10,649 nucleotides of DNA from an uncultured Gemmatimonadota bacterium (GCA_937961295.1 CALGOK010000068.1:1-10649), one strand, 5' to 3'; counted from the first letter of the stretch, positions 1-7,287 are shown. Translations and numbers: made by a program. Notes: a model not told the origin generated them from the sequence alone.

Positions 1-1161
<1,161 letters not shown>

Positions 1162-1174
1162 CGATGCCCGTCCC

Positions 1175-1817
1175 TCAGCGCGGCGGCCAGGTCAGCACGC
1201 CGAACAGCGCGCCCAGCGGAATCAGGAGGAAGCCCCCGGCGACCAGGAGCGTGAGCAGCACCGTCACCACCCGGCGGGTCCGGTTCCATGCGGGATGGTT
1301 GGCGCCCAGGGTCTGGAACACCGACCAGGTCCCGTGCCAGAAGTGGAACCCGAGCCCCACCATCGTCACGGCGTAGAACATCGCCACGGGCACCGACTGC
1401 ATGCCCACGATCAGGTTGCGCCCGACTTCGCCGTGATGGAAATCGGGATGCACGCTGCCGGTGGTGTAGTGCAGGATGTGATACACCAGGAACACCAGGA
1501 TGAGCACCCCGCCCCACCGCATGGTGCGCGAGGCGTAGGTGCTCACCGCCCGCTCGTGCCGCGAGTAGCCGGCCGGGCGCGCCGCGCGCGCCATCTGCGT
1601 CAGCTGCCACGCGGCGACGATGTGGATCACCGCGACCGCCAGCAGGCCGAGGCGGGCCACCCAGCGCCGCGTAGTCGTCGAGGTGCTTCGGGTCGATGAA
1701 GATGGTGACGTTCGAGATCATGTGGGAGATCAGGAACAGCACCAGCAGCACGCCGGTCACCGCCATCGCGACCTTCTTGCCGATCGCGGTCCGCCAGAGC
1801 GCGAGGATGCGGCTCAC
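1175..1817 (-). pseudogene. sdhC: Succinate dehydrogenase cytochrome b subunit, interrupted by a frameshift/deletion
   Basis: This is the five-helix, di-heme membrane anchor of complex II (Bacillus-type SdhC). The N-terminal part starts at GTG 1817, 7 nt after the mdh stop, and reads about 51 residues with helix I (KKVAMAVTGVLLVLFLISHM) up to DDYAA near 1665. The rest of the protein is in another frame, from WVARLGLL (about 1663) to the TGA at 1175, with helices II-V. Candidate heme-ligand histidines are all present in the two pieces: SHM, VIHIV, VYHIL and GFHFWHG. Continuing in the first frame past 1664 gives a proline/arginine-rich non-family sequence. When the pieces are joined, the first two histidines are only 33 residues apart, against 42 in B. 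subtilis SdhC (His28/His70), so about nine residues are missing from the helix I-II loop as well. Skipping one base restores the frame, consistent with a deletion of about 26 or 29 nt. It may be a real lesion or an assembly/sequencing error; with sdhA and mdh intact, I lean to an error or a very recent mutation. Confidence 0.85.
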
Positions 1818-1824
1818 GGCGTGC

Positions 1825-2748
1825 TCAGACGATCGCCTGGACGGTGCGCACCGCCTCGGCGGAGGTGTGCAGCGCCGCCCGCTCGGCGTCGGTCAGCTCG
1901 ATCTCGACGATCCGCTCGAGCCCGCCGCGGCCCAGCAGGCAGGGCACCCCGCAGTACACGTCGCGCAGGCCGAACTCGCCCTCGAGCCAGGCCGAGCACG
2001 GCAGCAGCCGCTTGCGATCGAGCACGATCGCCTCGACCATCTGCACGGCGGCGGCGCTGGGCGCGTAGTACGCCGAGCCGGTCTTGAGGTGGGCCACGAT
2101 CTCGGCGCCGCCGTTGCGCGCCCGGTCGACGATCGCGTCGAGGGTCGCCTGGTCGAGCATCTGGCTGACGGGGACCCCCGACACGGTGGTGTAGCTCACC
2201 AGCGGCACCATGGTGTCGCCGTGGCCGCCGAGGACCATCGCCTGGATGTCGTCGACCGAGATGCCGAGCGCATCGGAGAGGAAGGTGCGGTAGCGCGCGG
2301 TGTCGAGCACCCCCGCCATGCCGAGCACCCGCTCCTTCGGGAAGCCCGTGGCACGCCGCATCACGTAGCACATCACGTCGAGCGGATTGGAGACGACGAT
2401 CACGATCGCCTTCGGGGCGACCCGCTTGATCTGCTCGCCCACCGACTGGACGATCCCGGCGTTGGTGCGCACCAGGTCGTCGCGGCTCATCCCCGGCTTG
2501 CGGGCGATGCCGGCGGTGACCACGAACAGCTCCGACCCGTCGGCCAGCGCGTAGTCGGTGCCGCCGCGCACCCGGGCGTCGAAGCCTTCCACCGGTCCCG
2601 ACTGCCACTGGTCGAGCGCCTTGCCCTCGGGGATCCCCTCGGCGACGTCGATCATCACCACCGTGCGCGCGAGGTGCTTCTCGGCGATGCGCTGCGCCGC
2701 GGTTGCACCCACGTTCCCCGCCCCGACCACCGTGATCTTCTCGAACAT
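1825..2748 (-). CDS. mdh: Malate dehydrogenase, NAD-dependent (LDH-like type)
   Basis: This 307-residue cytoplasmic enzyme oxidises malate to oxaloacetate with NAD+ in the TCA cycle. The Rossmann motif GAGNVG is at residues 9-14, and the acidic Asp34 at the end of strand 2 indicates NAD rather than NADP. Substrate-binding arginines are Arg83 and Arg89 in ARKPGMSRDDL; arginine in this loop is the malate-specific choice in the LDH/MDH superfamily. SNPLD (Asn121), the GMAGVLDTAR block (Asp149, Arg152) and the catalytic histidine in GGHGDT (His176) follow. The length is typical for the family. The ATG at 2748 starts exactly at the Rossmann strand and has GGGAG about 11 nt upstream; the open frame runs further upstream but lacks family similarity there. 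The stop is 7 nt before the GTG of sdhC, so mdh very likely leads an mdh-sdhC-sdhA operon coupling two successive TCA oxidations. Confidence 0.96.
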   Translation of the reverse strand: MFEKITVVGAGNVGATAAQRIAEKHLARTVVMIDVAEGIPEGKALDQWQSGPVEGFDARVRGGTDYALADGSELFVVTAGIARKPGMSRDDLVRTNAGIVQSVGEQIKRVAPKAIVIVVSNPLDVMCYVMRRATGFPKERVLGMAGVLDTARYRTFLSDALGISVDDIQAMVLGGHGDTMVPLVSYTTVSGVPVSQMLDQATLDAIVDRARNGGAEIVAHLKTGSAYYAPSAAAVQMVEAIVLDRKRLLPCSAWLEGEFGLRDVYCGVPCLLGRGGLERIVEIELTDAERAALHTSAEAVRTVQAIV

Positions 2749-2814
2749 CGCTGCAGCCGCTCCCGCCTGCGGGACGCCAGCGGCGCCCCTGGTGATGTGC
2801 CGTGAACGGGGCGA

Positions 2815-2843
2815 AACGTAATCGCGCCGGGGGGTGCGCCCAA
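2815..2843 (-). promoter_or_regulatory. Possible promoter for mdh-sdhCA
   Basis: On the minus strand TTGGGC (2843-2838) and TACGTT (2820-2815) are separated by exactly 17 nt and lie about 70 nt upstream of the mdh start. The -35 matches only its TTG core and the -10 matches 3 of 6 consensus positions, so the main support is spacing and the local A/T island in an otherwise GC-rich gap. The -35 lies only a few nt after the stop of the upstream SPOUT gene, so read-through from that gene is an equally good explanation for mdh transcription. Confidence 0.25.
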
Positions 2844-2848
2844 GCGCG

Positions 2849-3379
2849 TCAGCGGCGGCCGCGACCCCGGCCGTAGCGCATCGGCTTCGCGGGCTCGGCG
2901 GCCGCGTCGCCGGTGCCCGGCGCCGCCGCGGCCTCGACCCGCTCCGCCGCCAGGTCGAGCAGCAACTCGACCGACCGGGCCATGTCCACCTTTCGCTTCC
3001 GCGGCGGCATCGGGAGCTTGAAGATCCGCTGCGGATACTTCTCGCGGATCCGGTCTGGCAACGCCCCCGCCTCGTCACCGAGCACCAGCACCGAGTTGGG
3101 ACGGTAGGGTGCCTCGGCGGCGTCACGCTCGCCGTCGAGCGCGAAGTAGAGGCACCGCTCGCGACTCATCGCGTCGCGGAAGTCGCGCCACCCCGGGTGC
3201 ACCCACCAGTCGAGCTCCGACCAGTCCTTGGGACCCGACTTGCGCAGCCGGTCGTCGTCGGGCTCGAACGGCAGCGGCCCGACCAGGTGCAGCGAGGCGT
3301 CGGCCTCGGCGCACTGGCGCGCCAGCGCCCCCACCGCCGGCGGCGTGACGGGCTCGAGCAGGGCGACATGCAGGGCCAT
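2849..3379 (-). CDS. Divergent TrmL-like SPOUT RNA methyltransferase
   Basis: This 176-residue protein is colinear with TrmL (tRNA cytidine/uridine-34 2'-O-methyltransferase, which uses SAM on the wobble ribose). Matching blocks are VALLEPVTPPAVGALARQC at residues 5-23 (TrmL: IVLFEPEIPPNTGNIIRLC), LHLVGPLPFEPDDDRLRKSG at 30-49, and the SAM-knot region VLVLGDEAGALP at 97-108 followed by FKLPMPPRKRKVDMARSVE at 120-138. The last two are unusual. The family GPETRGLP loop reads GDEAGALP, and the family S-x-N-L-S-N block before the final helix is replaced by KVDMARS, so the usual asparagines are absent. The C-terminus adds a low-complexity Ala/Pro stretch ending in RYGRGRGRR, a basic tail that could bind RNA. 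The ATG at 3379 has a strong GGAGAGGAG ribosome-binding site 6 nt upstream. It stands alone between the repeat region and mdh. The fold assignment is fairly secure. Activity on tRNA position 34 is not, and a different RNA target or reduced activity is possible. Confidence 0.75.
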   Translation of the reverse strand: MALHVALLEPVTPPAVGALARQCAEADASLHLVGPLPFEPDDDRLRKSGPKDWSELDWWVHPGWRDFRDAMSRERCLYFALDGERDAAEAPYRPNSVLVLGDEAGALPDRIREKYPQRIFKLPMPPRKRKVDMARSVELLLDLAAERVEAAAAPGTGDAAAEPAKPMRYGRGRGRR

Positions 3380-3406
3380 CGAGCGCTCCTCTCCGTGCTG
3401 ATGATG

Positions 3407-3542
3407 CGTGACGGGTAACGGGGGACGGGGGCGGTGAAGATGCGCCGTCCAACAGCGAACCCGCAGCGAGAAGACGGCGGAGTGTCAGGGCCCCGTCACC
3501 AGTCACCCGTGACCTGTCCCCCGTCCCCAGGAACCCGTCTCC
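3407..3542. repeat. Degenerate 14-bp tandem repeats in inverted arrangement
   Basis: The gap between moaA and the SPOUT gene holds six degenerate copies of a 14-bp unit, roughly GGNGACGGGNGACT. Two lie head-to-tail on the plus strand (3407-3420 and 3421-3434). Four lie head-to-tail on the minus strand (3542-3529, 3528-3515, 3514-3501, 3500-3487), all in exact 14-nt phase. The two groups face each other, so the region can fold back: GGGGACGGGGG at 3421-3431 is perfectly complementary to 3518-3528. A second inverted pair, CGCCGTC (3443-3449) and GACGGCG (3473-3479), lies inside. No coding potential is apparent. It may act as a terminator or RNA stabiliser for moaA, or be a dispersed intergenic repeat family; neither can be decided from one copy. 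Confidence 0.7.
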
Positions 3543-3584
3543 TGTTTCCGTTCCGGTGCAGTCTAACGCCGCATCCGCCGCGCG

Positions 3585-4613
3585 CTACCCGCCGCGGACG
3601 TGCATCTCCAGTCCGGGGTCGTCGCGAAGCCGAGTGAGCGGCACCAGCGCGCCGCGCTCGGGGAGGGCCGAGCGCAGCTCGGCCCCGCGATCGCTCCGCG
3701 CCAGCCAGCCCTCCCGCACGATCGTCCGCAGCGCGGCGTCCCCGGCTCCCTGCCGGAGCGGACTGGCTAGGTCGATCCCCTCCTCGGCATAGAGGCAACG
3801 GTACCAGCGTCCGTCGGCGGTGAGTCGTGACCGATCGCAGTCGCGACAGAACGGCGCCGTGGTCGAGGCGACGACGCCGATCACCATCCCGTCGCCGAGC
3901 CGCCAGCGCTCGGCCGGGGCGTGGGGATCGCTGGTGCGCGGGATCGCCGTCGCCCCGCCGAATGCCTCGGCCAGCCGCGCCACGATCTCCGGACCGGGAA
4001 CGACCTCGTCAGGACGCCACTCCAGCGCACCGCCCACGTCCATGTACTCGATGAACCGGGGCTCCAGGCCGCGCGCGCGCGCGAACCGCACGATGTCGAC
4101 CAGCTCGTCGTCGTTGCTGCCACGCATCACCACGGTGTTCAGCTTGATCGCGTCGAAGCCGACGCGACACGCCGCGTCGATGCCGGCGATGACGTCGTCG
4201 CTGCGGTCGTGGCGCGACAGCATCCGCATCCGCTCCGGGCGGAGCGTGTCGAGCGAGATCGTCACCCGGGCCAGGCCGGCGCCGCGCAGGGCCTCGGCGG
4301 AGGCCGCGAGGCGGGTGCCGTTGGTGGTGAGGGCGAGGTCGCGTACGCCGTCGATCGCGGCAAGGCCGGCCACGAGGTGCTCGAGGTTCGGCCGGAGCAG
4401 CGGTTCGCCGCCGGTAATCCGCACCTTGGTCACCCCCAGCGCAACGAACACCTCCGCCAGCCGGAGCAACTCGCCGTAGTCCAGGAGCGAGGCGTCGGGC
4501 AGCCACCGATAGGCTGCCGCGGGCATGCAGTAGCGGCAGCGGAGATTGCAGCGGTCGGTGACCGAGATCCGCAGCGCGCCGAGCGGCCGGTGGAGGCGAT
4601 CGCGAAGCGTCAC
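3585..4613 (-). CDS. moaA: GTP 3',8-cyclase MoaA (radical SAM, molybdenum cofactor synthesis)
   Basis: MoaA converts GTP to 3',8-cyclo-7,8-dihydro-GTP, the first step of molybdopterin synthesis, with MoaC acting next. The radical-SAM cluster motif CNLRCRYC gives Cys22, Cys26 and Cys29. ITGGEPLLR follows as the SAM-binding GGE motif, and the C-terminal second [4Fe-4S] site is Cys256, Cys259 and Cys273 (FCRDCDRSRLTADGRWYRCLY region). The protein ends in Gly-Gly, which MoaA uses in catalysis. Length is 342 residues against 329 in E. coli. I chose the GTG at 4613 because it overlaps the moaE TGA by 4 nt (GTGA) and places the protein start in family position. A longer in-frame start upstream would lie inside moaE and adds 18 non-family residues. 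It is the last gene of the HU-moaD-moaE-moaA run. No moaC, moaB or moeA is present in the window. Confidence 0.95.
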   Translation of the reverse strand: MTLRDRLHRPLGALRISVTDRCNLRCRYCMPAAAYRWLPDASLLDYGELLRLAEVFVALGVTKVRITGGEPLLRPNLEHLVAGLAAIDGVRDLALTTNGTRLAASAEALRGAGLARVTISLDTLRPERMRMLSRHDRSDDVIAGIDAACRVGFDAIKLNTVVMRGSNDDELVDIVRFARARGLEPRFIEYMDVGGALEWRPDEVVPGPEIVARLAEAFGGATAIPRTSDPHAPAERWRLGDGMVIGVVASTTAPFCRDCDRSRLTADGRWYRCLYAEEGIDLASPLRQGAGDAALRTIVREGWLARSDRGAELRSALPERGALVPLTRLRDDPGLEMHVRGG

Positions 4614-5032
4614 GGGGCCATCGCGGCGGTGGGATCCACCCACTCGCTCGTGCCGTCGGCGAACCACTCGCGCTTCCAGATCGGGACGCGCGCCTTAAGC
4701 GCGTCGATCACCCAGCGGTTGGCGGCGTAGCTCTCGTCGCGATGCCCGCCCGACGTGACCACCACCACCGCCACTTCCCCTACCTCGAGCCGGCCGACGC
4801 GATGACAGGCCGAGACCTGCACCGGCCACCTCGTGCTCGCCTCGGCCAGGATCGCCGCAGCCTCGGCCTCGGCCATCGCCGGATAGGCGGAGTACTCCAG
4901 CGCGCGCACGGCGCGGCCGTGGTGCGCATCGCGCACGCGGCCCACGAACACCACGAGCCCCCCGTGCCCGGGAGCATCGTGCTCCGCGATCAGGGTGGCG
5001 GGGTCGATCGGACCGGCGGACAACAGCGGCAT
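4610..5032 (-). CDS. moaE: Molybdopterin synthase catalytic subunit MoaE
   Basis: MoaE forms the large subunit of molybdopterin synthase, where it binds cyclic pyranopterin monophosphate and receives sulfur from the thiocarboxylated C-terminus of MoaD. The 140-residue protein has the family blocks FVGRVRDAHHGRAVRALEYSAY (residues 29-50), CHRVGRLEVGE (76-86), SGGHRDESYAANRWVIDALK (94-113) and RVPIWKREW (115-123). Lys113 and Lys120 correspond to the conserved active-site lysines (E. coli Lys119 and Lys126), and Arg34 and His98 to its conserved Arg39 and His103. The ATG at 5032 comes 4 nt after the moaD stop. The downstream moaA start overlaps its TGA. The near-zero spacing should keep MoaD and MoaE synthesis in step, as expected for a heterotetramer. 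Confidence 0.95.
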   Translation of the reverse strand: MPLLSAGPIDPATLIAEHDAPGHGGLVVFVGRVRDAHHGRAVRALEYSAYPAMAEAEAAAILAEASTRWPVQVSACHRVGRLEVGEVAVVVVTSGGHRDESYAANRWVIDALKARVPIWKREWFADGTSEWVDPTAAMAP

Positions 5033-5036
5033 CGCA

Positions 5037-5282
5037 TCATCCGCCGGCGAGCGGGGGGAGGAGTGCCACCTCGTCGCCCGCGGCGACCGGGGTCGAGTGG
5101 TCGGCCAGGTTGAGGTTGACGGCCACCAACGGGGCGGCCGGAAGCGCAGCGCCCCCCGGGAGCATCCGGAGGGCGGCGATCAGGTCGGCGACCGTGGCCG
5201 GGGTGGCCAGCTCCACGTCGAGGTCGTGTCCGCCAAGCAGCTCGGCGTAGCGCGCGAACGTGGCGACCCGGAAGCGCGTCAT
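5037..5282 (-). CDS. moaD: Molybdopterin synthase sulfur carrier subunit MoaD
   Basis: This is an 81-residue ubiquitin-like sulfur carrier. Its C-terminal Gly-Gly is adenylated and converted to a thiocarboxylate, then inserted into MoaE to deliver the dithiolene sulfurs. The sequence shows the expected pattern: the FARYAELLG opening (residues 9-17), a hydrophobic VADLIAAL helix, the VAVNLNLADHSTPVAAGDEVALLPPLAGG C-terminal block and a terminal GG. The ATG at 5282 overlaps the TGA of the upstream HU gene (ATGA), with only a weak GGACGG in front, which suggests it is translated by re-initiation from the HU gene. The open frame extends far upstream inside the HU gene but has no family similarity there. 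Only 4 nt separate it from moaE. Confidence 0.93.
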   Translation of the reverse strand: MTRFRVATFARYAELLGGHDLDVELATPATVADLIAALRMLPGGAALPAAPLVAVNLNLADHSTPVAAGDEVALLPPLAGG

Positions 5283-5605
5283 CCGTCCGTGGACGACGGG
5301 GGTCCGTCCTCCGCGTCGGCCACGAGGGTCCGCAACTCCTTGCTGGGCTTGAACACCGGCACCGGGCGCGCAGCCACTTCCACCGGCTCGCCGGTCCGCG
5401 GGTTGCGGGCCATGCGGGTCTTGCGGCGCCGAATCTTGAAGGTGCCGAAGCCGCGGACTTCGATGTTGTGCTGGTCCTTCAGGGCCAACTTCACGGCGTC
5501 GAGGAAGGCGTCCACCACCCGCGCGCAGTCCTTCTTGGAAATCATCGGACCGGACGTGCGGGCAATCGCGGCAGTGACCTGTTCGACGAGATCGGCCTTG
5601 GTCAT
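5279..5605 (-). CDS. HU/IHF-family nucleoid DNA-binding protein
   Basis: This is a 108-residue HU/IHF-family protein that bends and compacts DNA as a dimer. The N-terminal helices MTKADLVEQVTAAIA match the HU start, and DAFLDAVKLALKDQHNIEVRGFGTFKIR carries the conserved GFGTF turn (residues 52-56). The DNA-binding arm includes RNPRTGE (67-73), with Pro69 the intercalating proline of the family, followed by FKPSKEL. A short acidic, Ser/Pro-rich tail (ADAEDGPPSSTDG) extends beyond the typical ~90-residue HU length. Sequence alone does not separate HU from IHF subunits, so no symbol is given. The ATG at 5605 is preceded by a G-run (GGGGGG) 3 nt away. A good -35 box lies upstream at 5681-5686. 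Its TGA overlaps the moaD start (ATGA), which is unusual company for a nucleoid protein. Confidence 0.93.
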   Translation of the reverse strand: MTKADLVEQVTAAIARTSGPMISKKDCARVVDAFLDAVKLALKDQHNIEVRGFGTFKIRRRKTRMARNPRTGEPVEVAARPVPVFKPSKELRTLVADAEDGPPSSTDG

Positions 5606-5655
5606 CGACCCCCCGGGGAGACGAGAGGGGCGCGGAAACCGACCCCTTCGGGCCG

Positions 5656-5686
5656 ATAGTTACGCCCGTTAAGCGTTGCCTGTCAA
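5656..5686 (-). promoter_or_regulatory. Promoter of the HU-moaDEA unit
   Basis: A perfect TTGACA -35 hexamer lies on the minus strand at 5686-5681. The only A/T-rich patch nearby, TAACTAT (5662-5656), is 18 nt downstream and would serve as the -10, though it matches the consensus poorly. The -35 overlaps the TGA stop codon of carA. A leader of roughly 40-50 nt would follow, containing a short GC hairpin (CGGCCC / GGGTCG with a GAAG loop, around 5640-5656). The arrangement would let HU-moaDEA be transcribed separately from secG-carA. Confidence 0.5.
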
Positions 5687-6810
5687 GAGCTTGCGGCCTC
5701 CCGGCCCCGGATCGCGGCGAGGAATTCACCGAAGTGCGGGAAGGCATCATGCGGTCCAGGAGCGGCCTCGGGGTGGTACTGGACCGCAAACACCGGCAGC
5801 CGGCGGTGCCGGACGCCTTCGATGGTGCCATCATTGAGGTTGACGTGGGTCACCTCAAGTTCTGCTGCACCTGGCACCCCGTCCGGCCCGCCCTCAAGGG
5901 CGAAACCGTGATTCTGGGTGGTGATCAGCACCCTCCCCGTGGCCAGCTCCTTGACCGGATGATTGCCGCCGCGGTGGCCGTAGGAGAGCTTGGTGGTCCG
6001 TCCGCCGAAGGCGAGCCCGGTGAGCTGGTGCCCGAGGCAGATCCCGAACATCGGCACACCCGACTCCGCCAGCCTCCGGATCGTCTCCGGGGCGTAGCTG
6101 ATCGCCGCCGGGTCCCCAGGACCGTTGGAGAGGAAGATCCCGTCGGGGTTCCGGGCCAGCGCGTCCTCCGCGGTCGTCTCCGCCGGCACCACTTCGACCC
6201 GCAGCCCCTCGGCCTCCAGCATCCGGACGATGTTGCGCTTCATCCCGAAGTCGTAGGCCACCACGGTCGGGCCCGCGCCAGTGGTGTACGGGGCGGGCGT
6301 GGTCGCACGCGAGGCGAGGTCGAGGCCGGCCATCGAGGGCGACGCCGCGAGCCGCTCGCGCAAGGCGTCGTCCGGCTCGTGTCCCTCCGCGATCACGCCG
6401 CGCATGGCGCCGCGCTCGCGGATGTGCCGCGTGAGGCGGCGAGTGTCGACGTCGGTGAGCACCGGGATGTCGTGACCGCCGAGCCACTCGGCCAAGCCCT
6501 GTTCACCGCGCCAGTTCGACCAGTGGCGCGACAGCTCGCGCACCACCACTCCGCTCACCTGCGGGCGCCCCGACTCCGCGTCCTCGGCGGTGACACCGTA
6601 GTTGCCGATCATCGGCGCGGTCATCACCACGATCTGGCCGAGGTAGCTCGGATCGGTGAAGGTCTCCTGGTAGCCGGTCATGTTGGTGGTGAAGACCACC
6701 TCGCCGAACGCGGGAACGCCGGCTCCCACCAGCGTCCCCGCGTACCAGGTACCGTCCTCCAGCAAGACAAAGGCGGGACGCTCGGTCCCGCCTGCCGGTC
6801 CTGCCACCAT
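5683..6810 (-). CDS. carA: Carbamoyl-phosphate synthase small (glutaminase) subunit
   Basis: CarA hydrolyses glutamine and channels ammonia to CarB, which makes carbamoyl phosphate for pyrimidine and arginine synthesis. The N-terminal CarA domain shows the family signature VVFTTNMTGYQETFTDPSYLGQIVVMTAPMIGNYG. The C-terminal class-I glutamine amidotransferase domain has the nucleophile Cys258 in FGICLGHQ, and the His346/Glu348 pair in YHPE. LSNGPGDP and TTQNHGFA are also present. It is about 375 residues, standard for the family. The start lies at the end of secG: the ATG at 6810 overlaps its TGA by 1 nt (TGATG), and an alternative GTG at 6813 overlaps by 4 nt; AGGGG sits 8 or 5 nt upstream of these. 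I prefer ATG, but either is possible. carB is not in this window. Confidence 0.96.
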   Translation of the reverse strand: MVAGPAGGTERPAFVLLEDGTWYAGTLVGAGVPAFGEVVFTTNMTGYQETFTDPSYLGQIVVMTAPMIGNYGVTAEDAESGRPQVSGVVVRELSRHWSNWRGEQGLAEWLGGHDIPVLTDVDTRRLTRHIRERGAMRGVIAEGHEPDDALRERLAASPSMAGLDLASRATTPAPYTTGAGPTVVAYDFGMKRNIVRMLEAEGLRVEVVPAETTAEDALARNPDGIFLSNGPGDPAAISYAPETIRRLAESGVPMFGICLGHQLTGLAFGGRTTKLSYGHRGGNHPVKELATGRVLITTQNHGFALEGGPDGVPGAAELEVTHVNLNDGTIEGVRHRRLPVFAVQYHPEAAPGPHDAFPHFGEFLAAIRGREAASS

Positions 6811-7145
6811 CACGGAGTCCCCTGGGCGGAGTCACCGCCTCCCGTGGGCGCTGGAAGCGGCTCCTGGGGAGCGAGCGCCTGCTGCAGCCGCTGCTGCACC
6901 TCGGTCTGGGTCTCCCCGCCCCGGCTGTGCGCCACGCTGAGCAGCAGCGAGAGCCCCATGAAGATCCCGCCGGTCCACCAGGTGGCCTTGGTGAGCAGGG
7001 TGGTCGCGCCGCGGCCGCCCAGCACCTGGGCGGTGGTCCCGCCGCCGAGCGACGCCAGTCCGCCGCCCTGGCCGGCCTGCAGCAGCACGACCACGGAGAG
7101 CAGGAGCGCGTCAATGATCAGGAGAACGAGCAGGAAGCCGAACAT
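6810..7145 (-). CDS. secG: Preprotein translocase subunit SecG
   Basis: SecG is the small membrane subunit of the SecYEG protein-export channel. The 111-residue protein has two membrane segments: FGFLLVLLIIDALLLSVVVLLQ (residues 2-23) and WTGGIFMGLSLLLSVA (57-72). Between them is the family's LQAGQGGGLASLGGG glycine-rich turn and the conserved GATTLLTKATW block just before helix 2. The C-terminal tail is Gln/Pro/Gly-rich and not conserved. I chose ATG 7145 because GAAGG lies 5 nt upstream and the protein then starts directly at helix 1, as SecG proteins do. A TTG 10 codons upstream (7175) is possible but less likely. The gene is divergent from the MFS gene and overlaps carA. Confidence 0.92.
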   Translation of the reverse strand: MFGFLLVLLIIDALLLSVVVLLQAGQGGGLASLGGGTTAQVLGGRGATTLLTKATWWTGGIFMGLSLLLSVAHSRGGETQTEVQQRLQQALAPQEPLPAPTGGGDSAQGTP

Positions 7146-7193
7146 GGTGCCCTTCGCATACGGGTTGATAGCCAACCATGAAATGTAGCCTGC

Positions 7194-7237
7194 CGTGGGG
7201 CCGCGCGGCAGGGGCGTGCTGCCGGGCCGGCCCCACG
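7194..7237. repeat. GC-rich palindrome in the secG/MFS divergent intergenic region
   Basis: CGTGGGGCCGCGCGGCA (7194-7210) is followed after 9 nt by TGCCGGGCCGGCCCCACG (7220-7237). The arms pair over 10 outer bases and 5 inner bases with a small internal mismatch or bulge. Both flanking genes point away from it, so it is not at a transcription end. It could be an operator, part of a structured leader, or a scar of the event that placed the MFS gene here. Confidence 0.6.
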
Positions 7238-7281
7238 CCCGCCAGCCACCGGGCCCCCATGCGGACCCGCCCGGTGCGGCG

Positions 7282-7287
7282 TACCAT
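7282..7287 (+). promoter_or_regulatory. Possible -10 box of the MFS gene with near-leaderless start
   Basis: TACCAT (4 of 6 consensus positions) ends 5 nt before the ATG at 7293. Transcription would begin at about the start codon, which would explain why no Shine-Dalgarno sequence is seen. No recognisable -35 is present in the GC-rich sequence upstream. Confidence 0.25.

Noticed and set aside
1655..1680. Programmed ribosomal frameshifting in sdhC
   Set aside because: There is no slippery heptamer or downstream structure of a known type, and about nine residues are missing as well, which a programmed shift would not explain.
1696..2805. 369-codon plus-strand open frame opposite mdh
   Set aside because: It lies antisense to an intact malate dehydrogenase; composition is His/Arg/Gly-rich and typical of the complementary frame of GC-rich genes.
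3407..3542. CRISPR array
   Set aside because: The units are 14 nt, directly abutting with no spacers, degenerate, and in both orientations; no cas genes are nearby.
5734..7188. 484-codon plus-strand open frame opposite carA and secG
   Set aside because: Despite its length it covers two well-supported genes, has no recognisable domain, and shows the Arg/His/Gly bias of a shadow frame.
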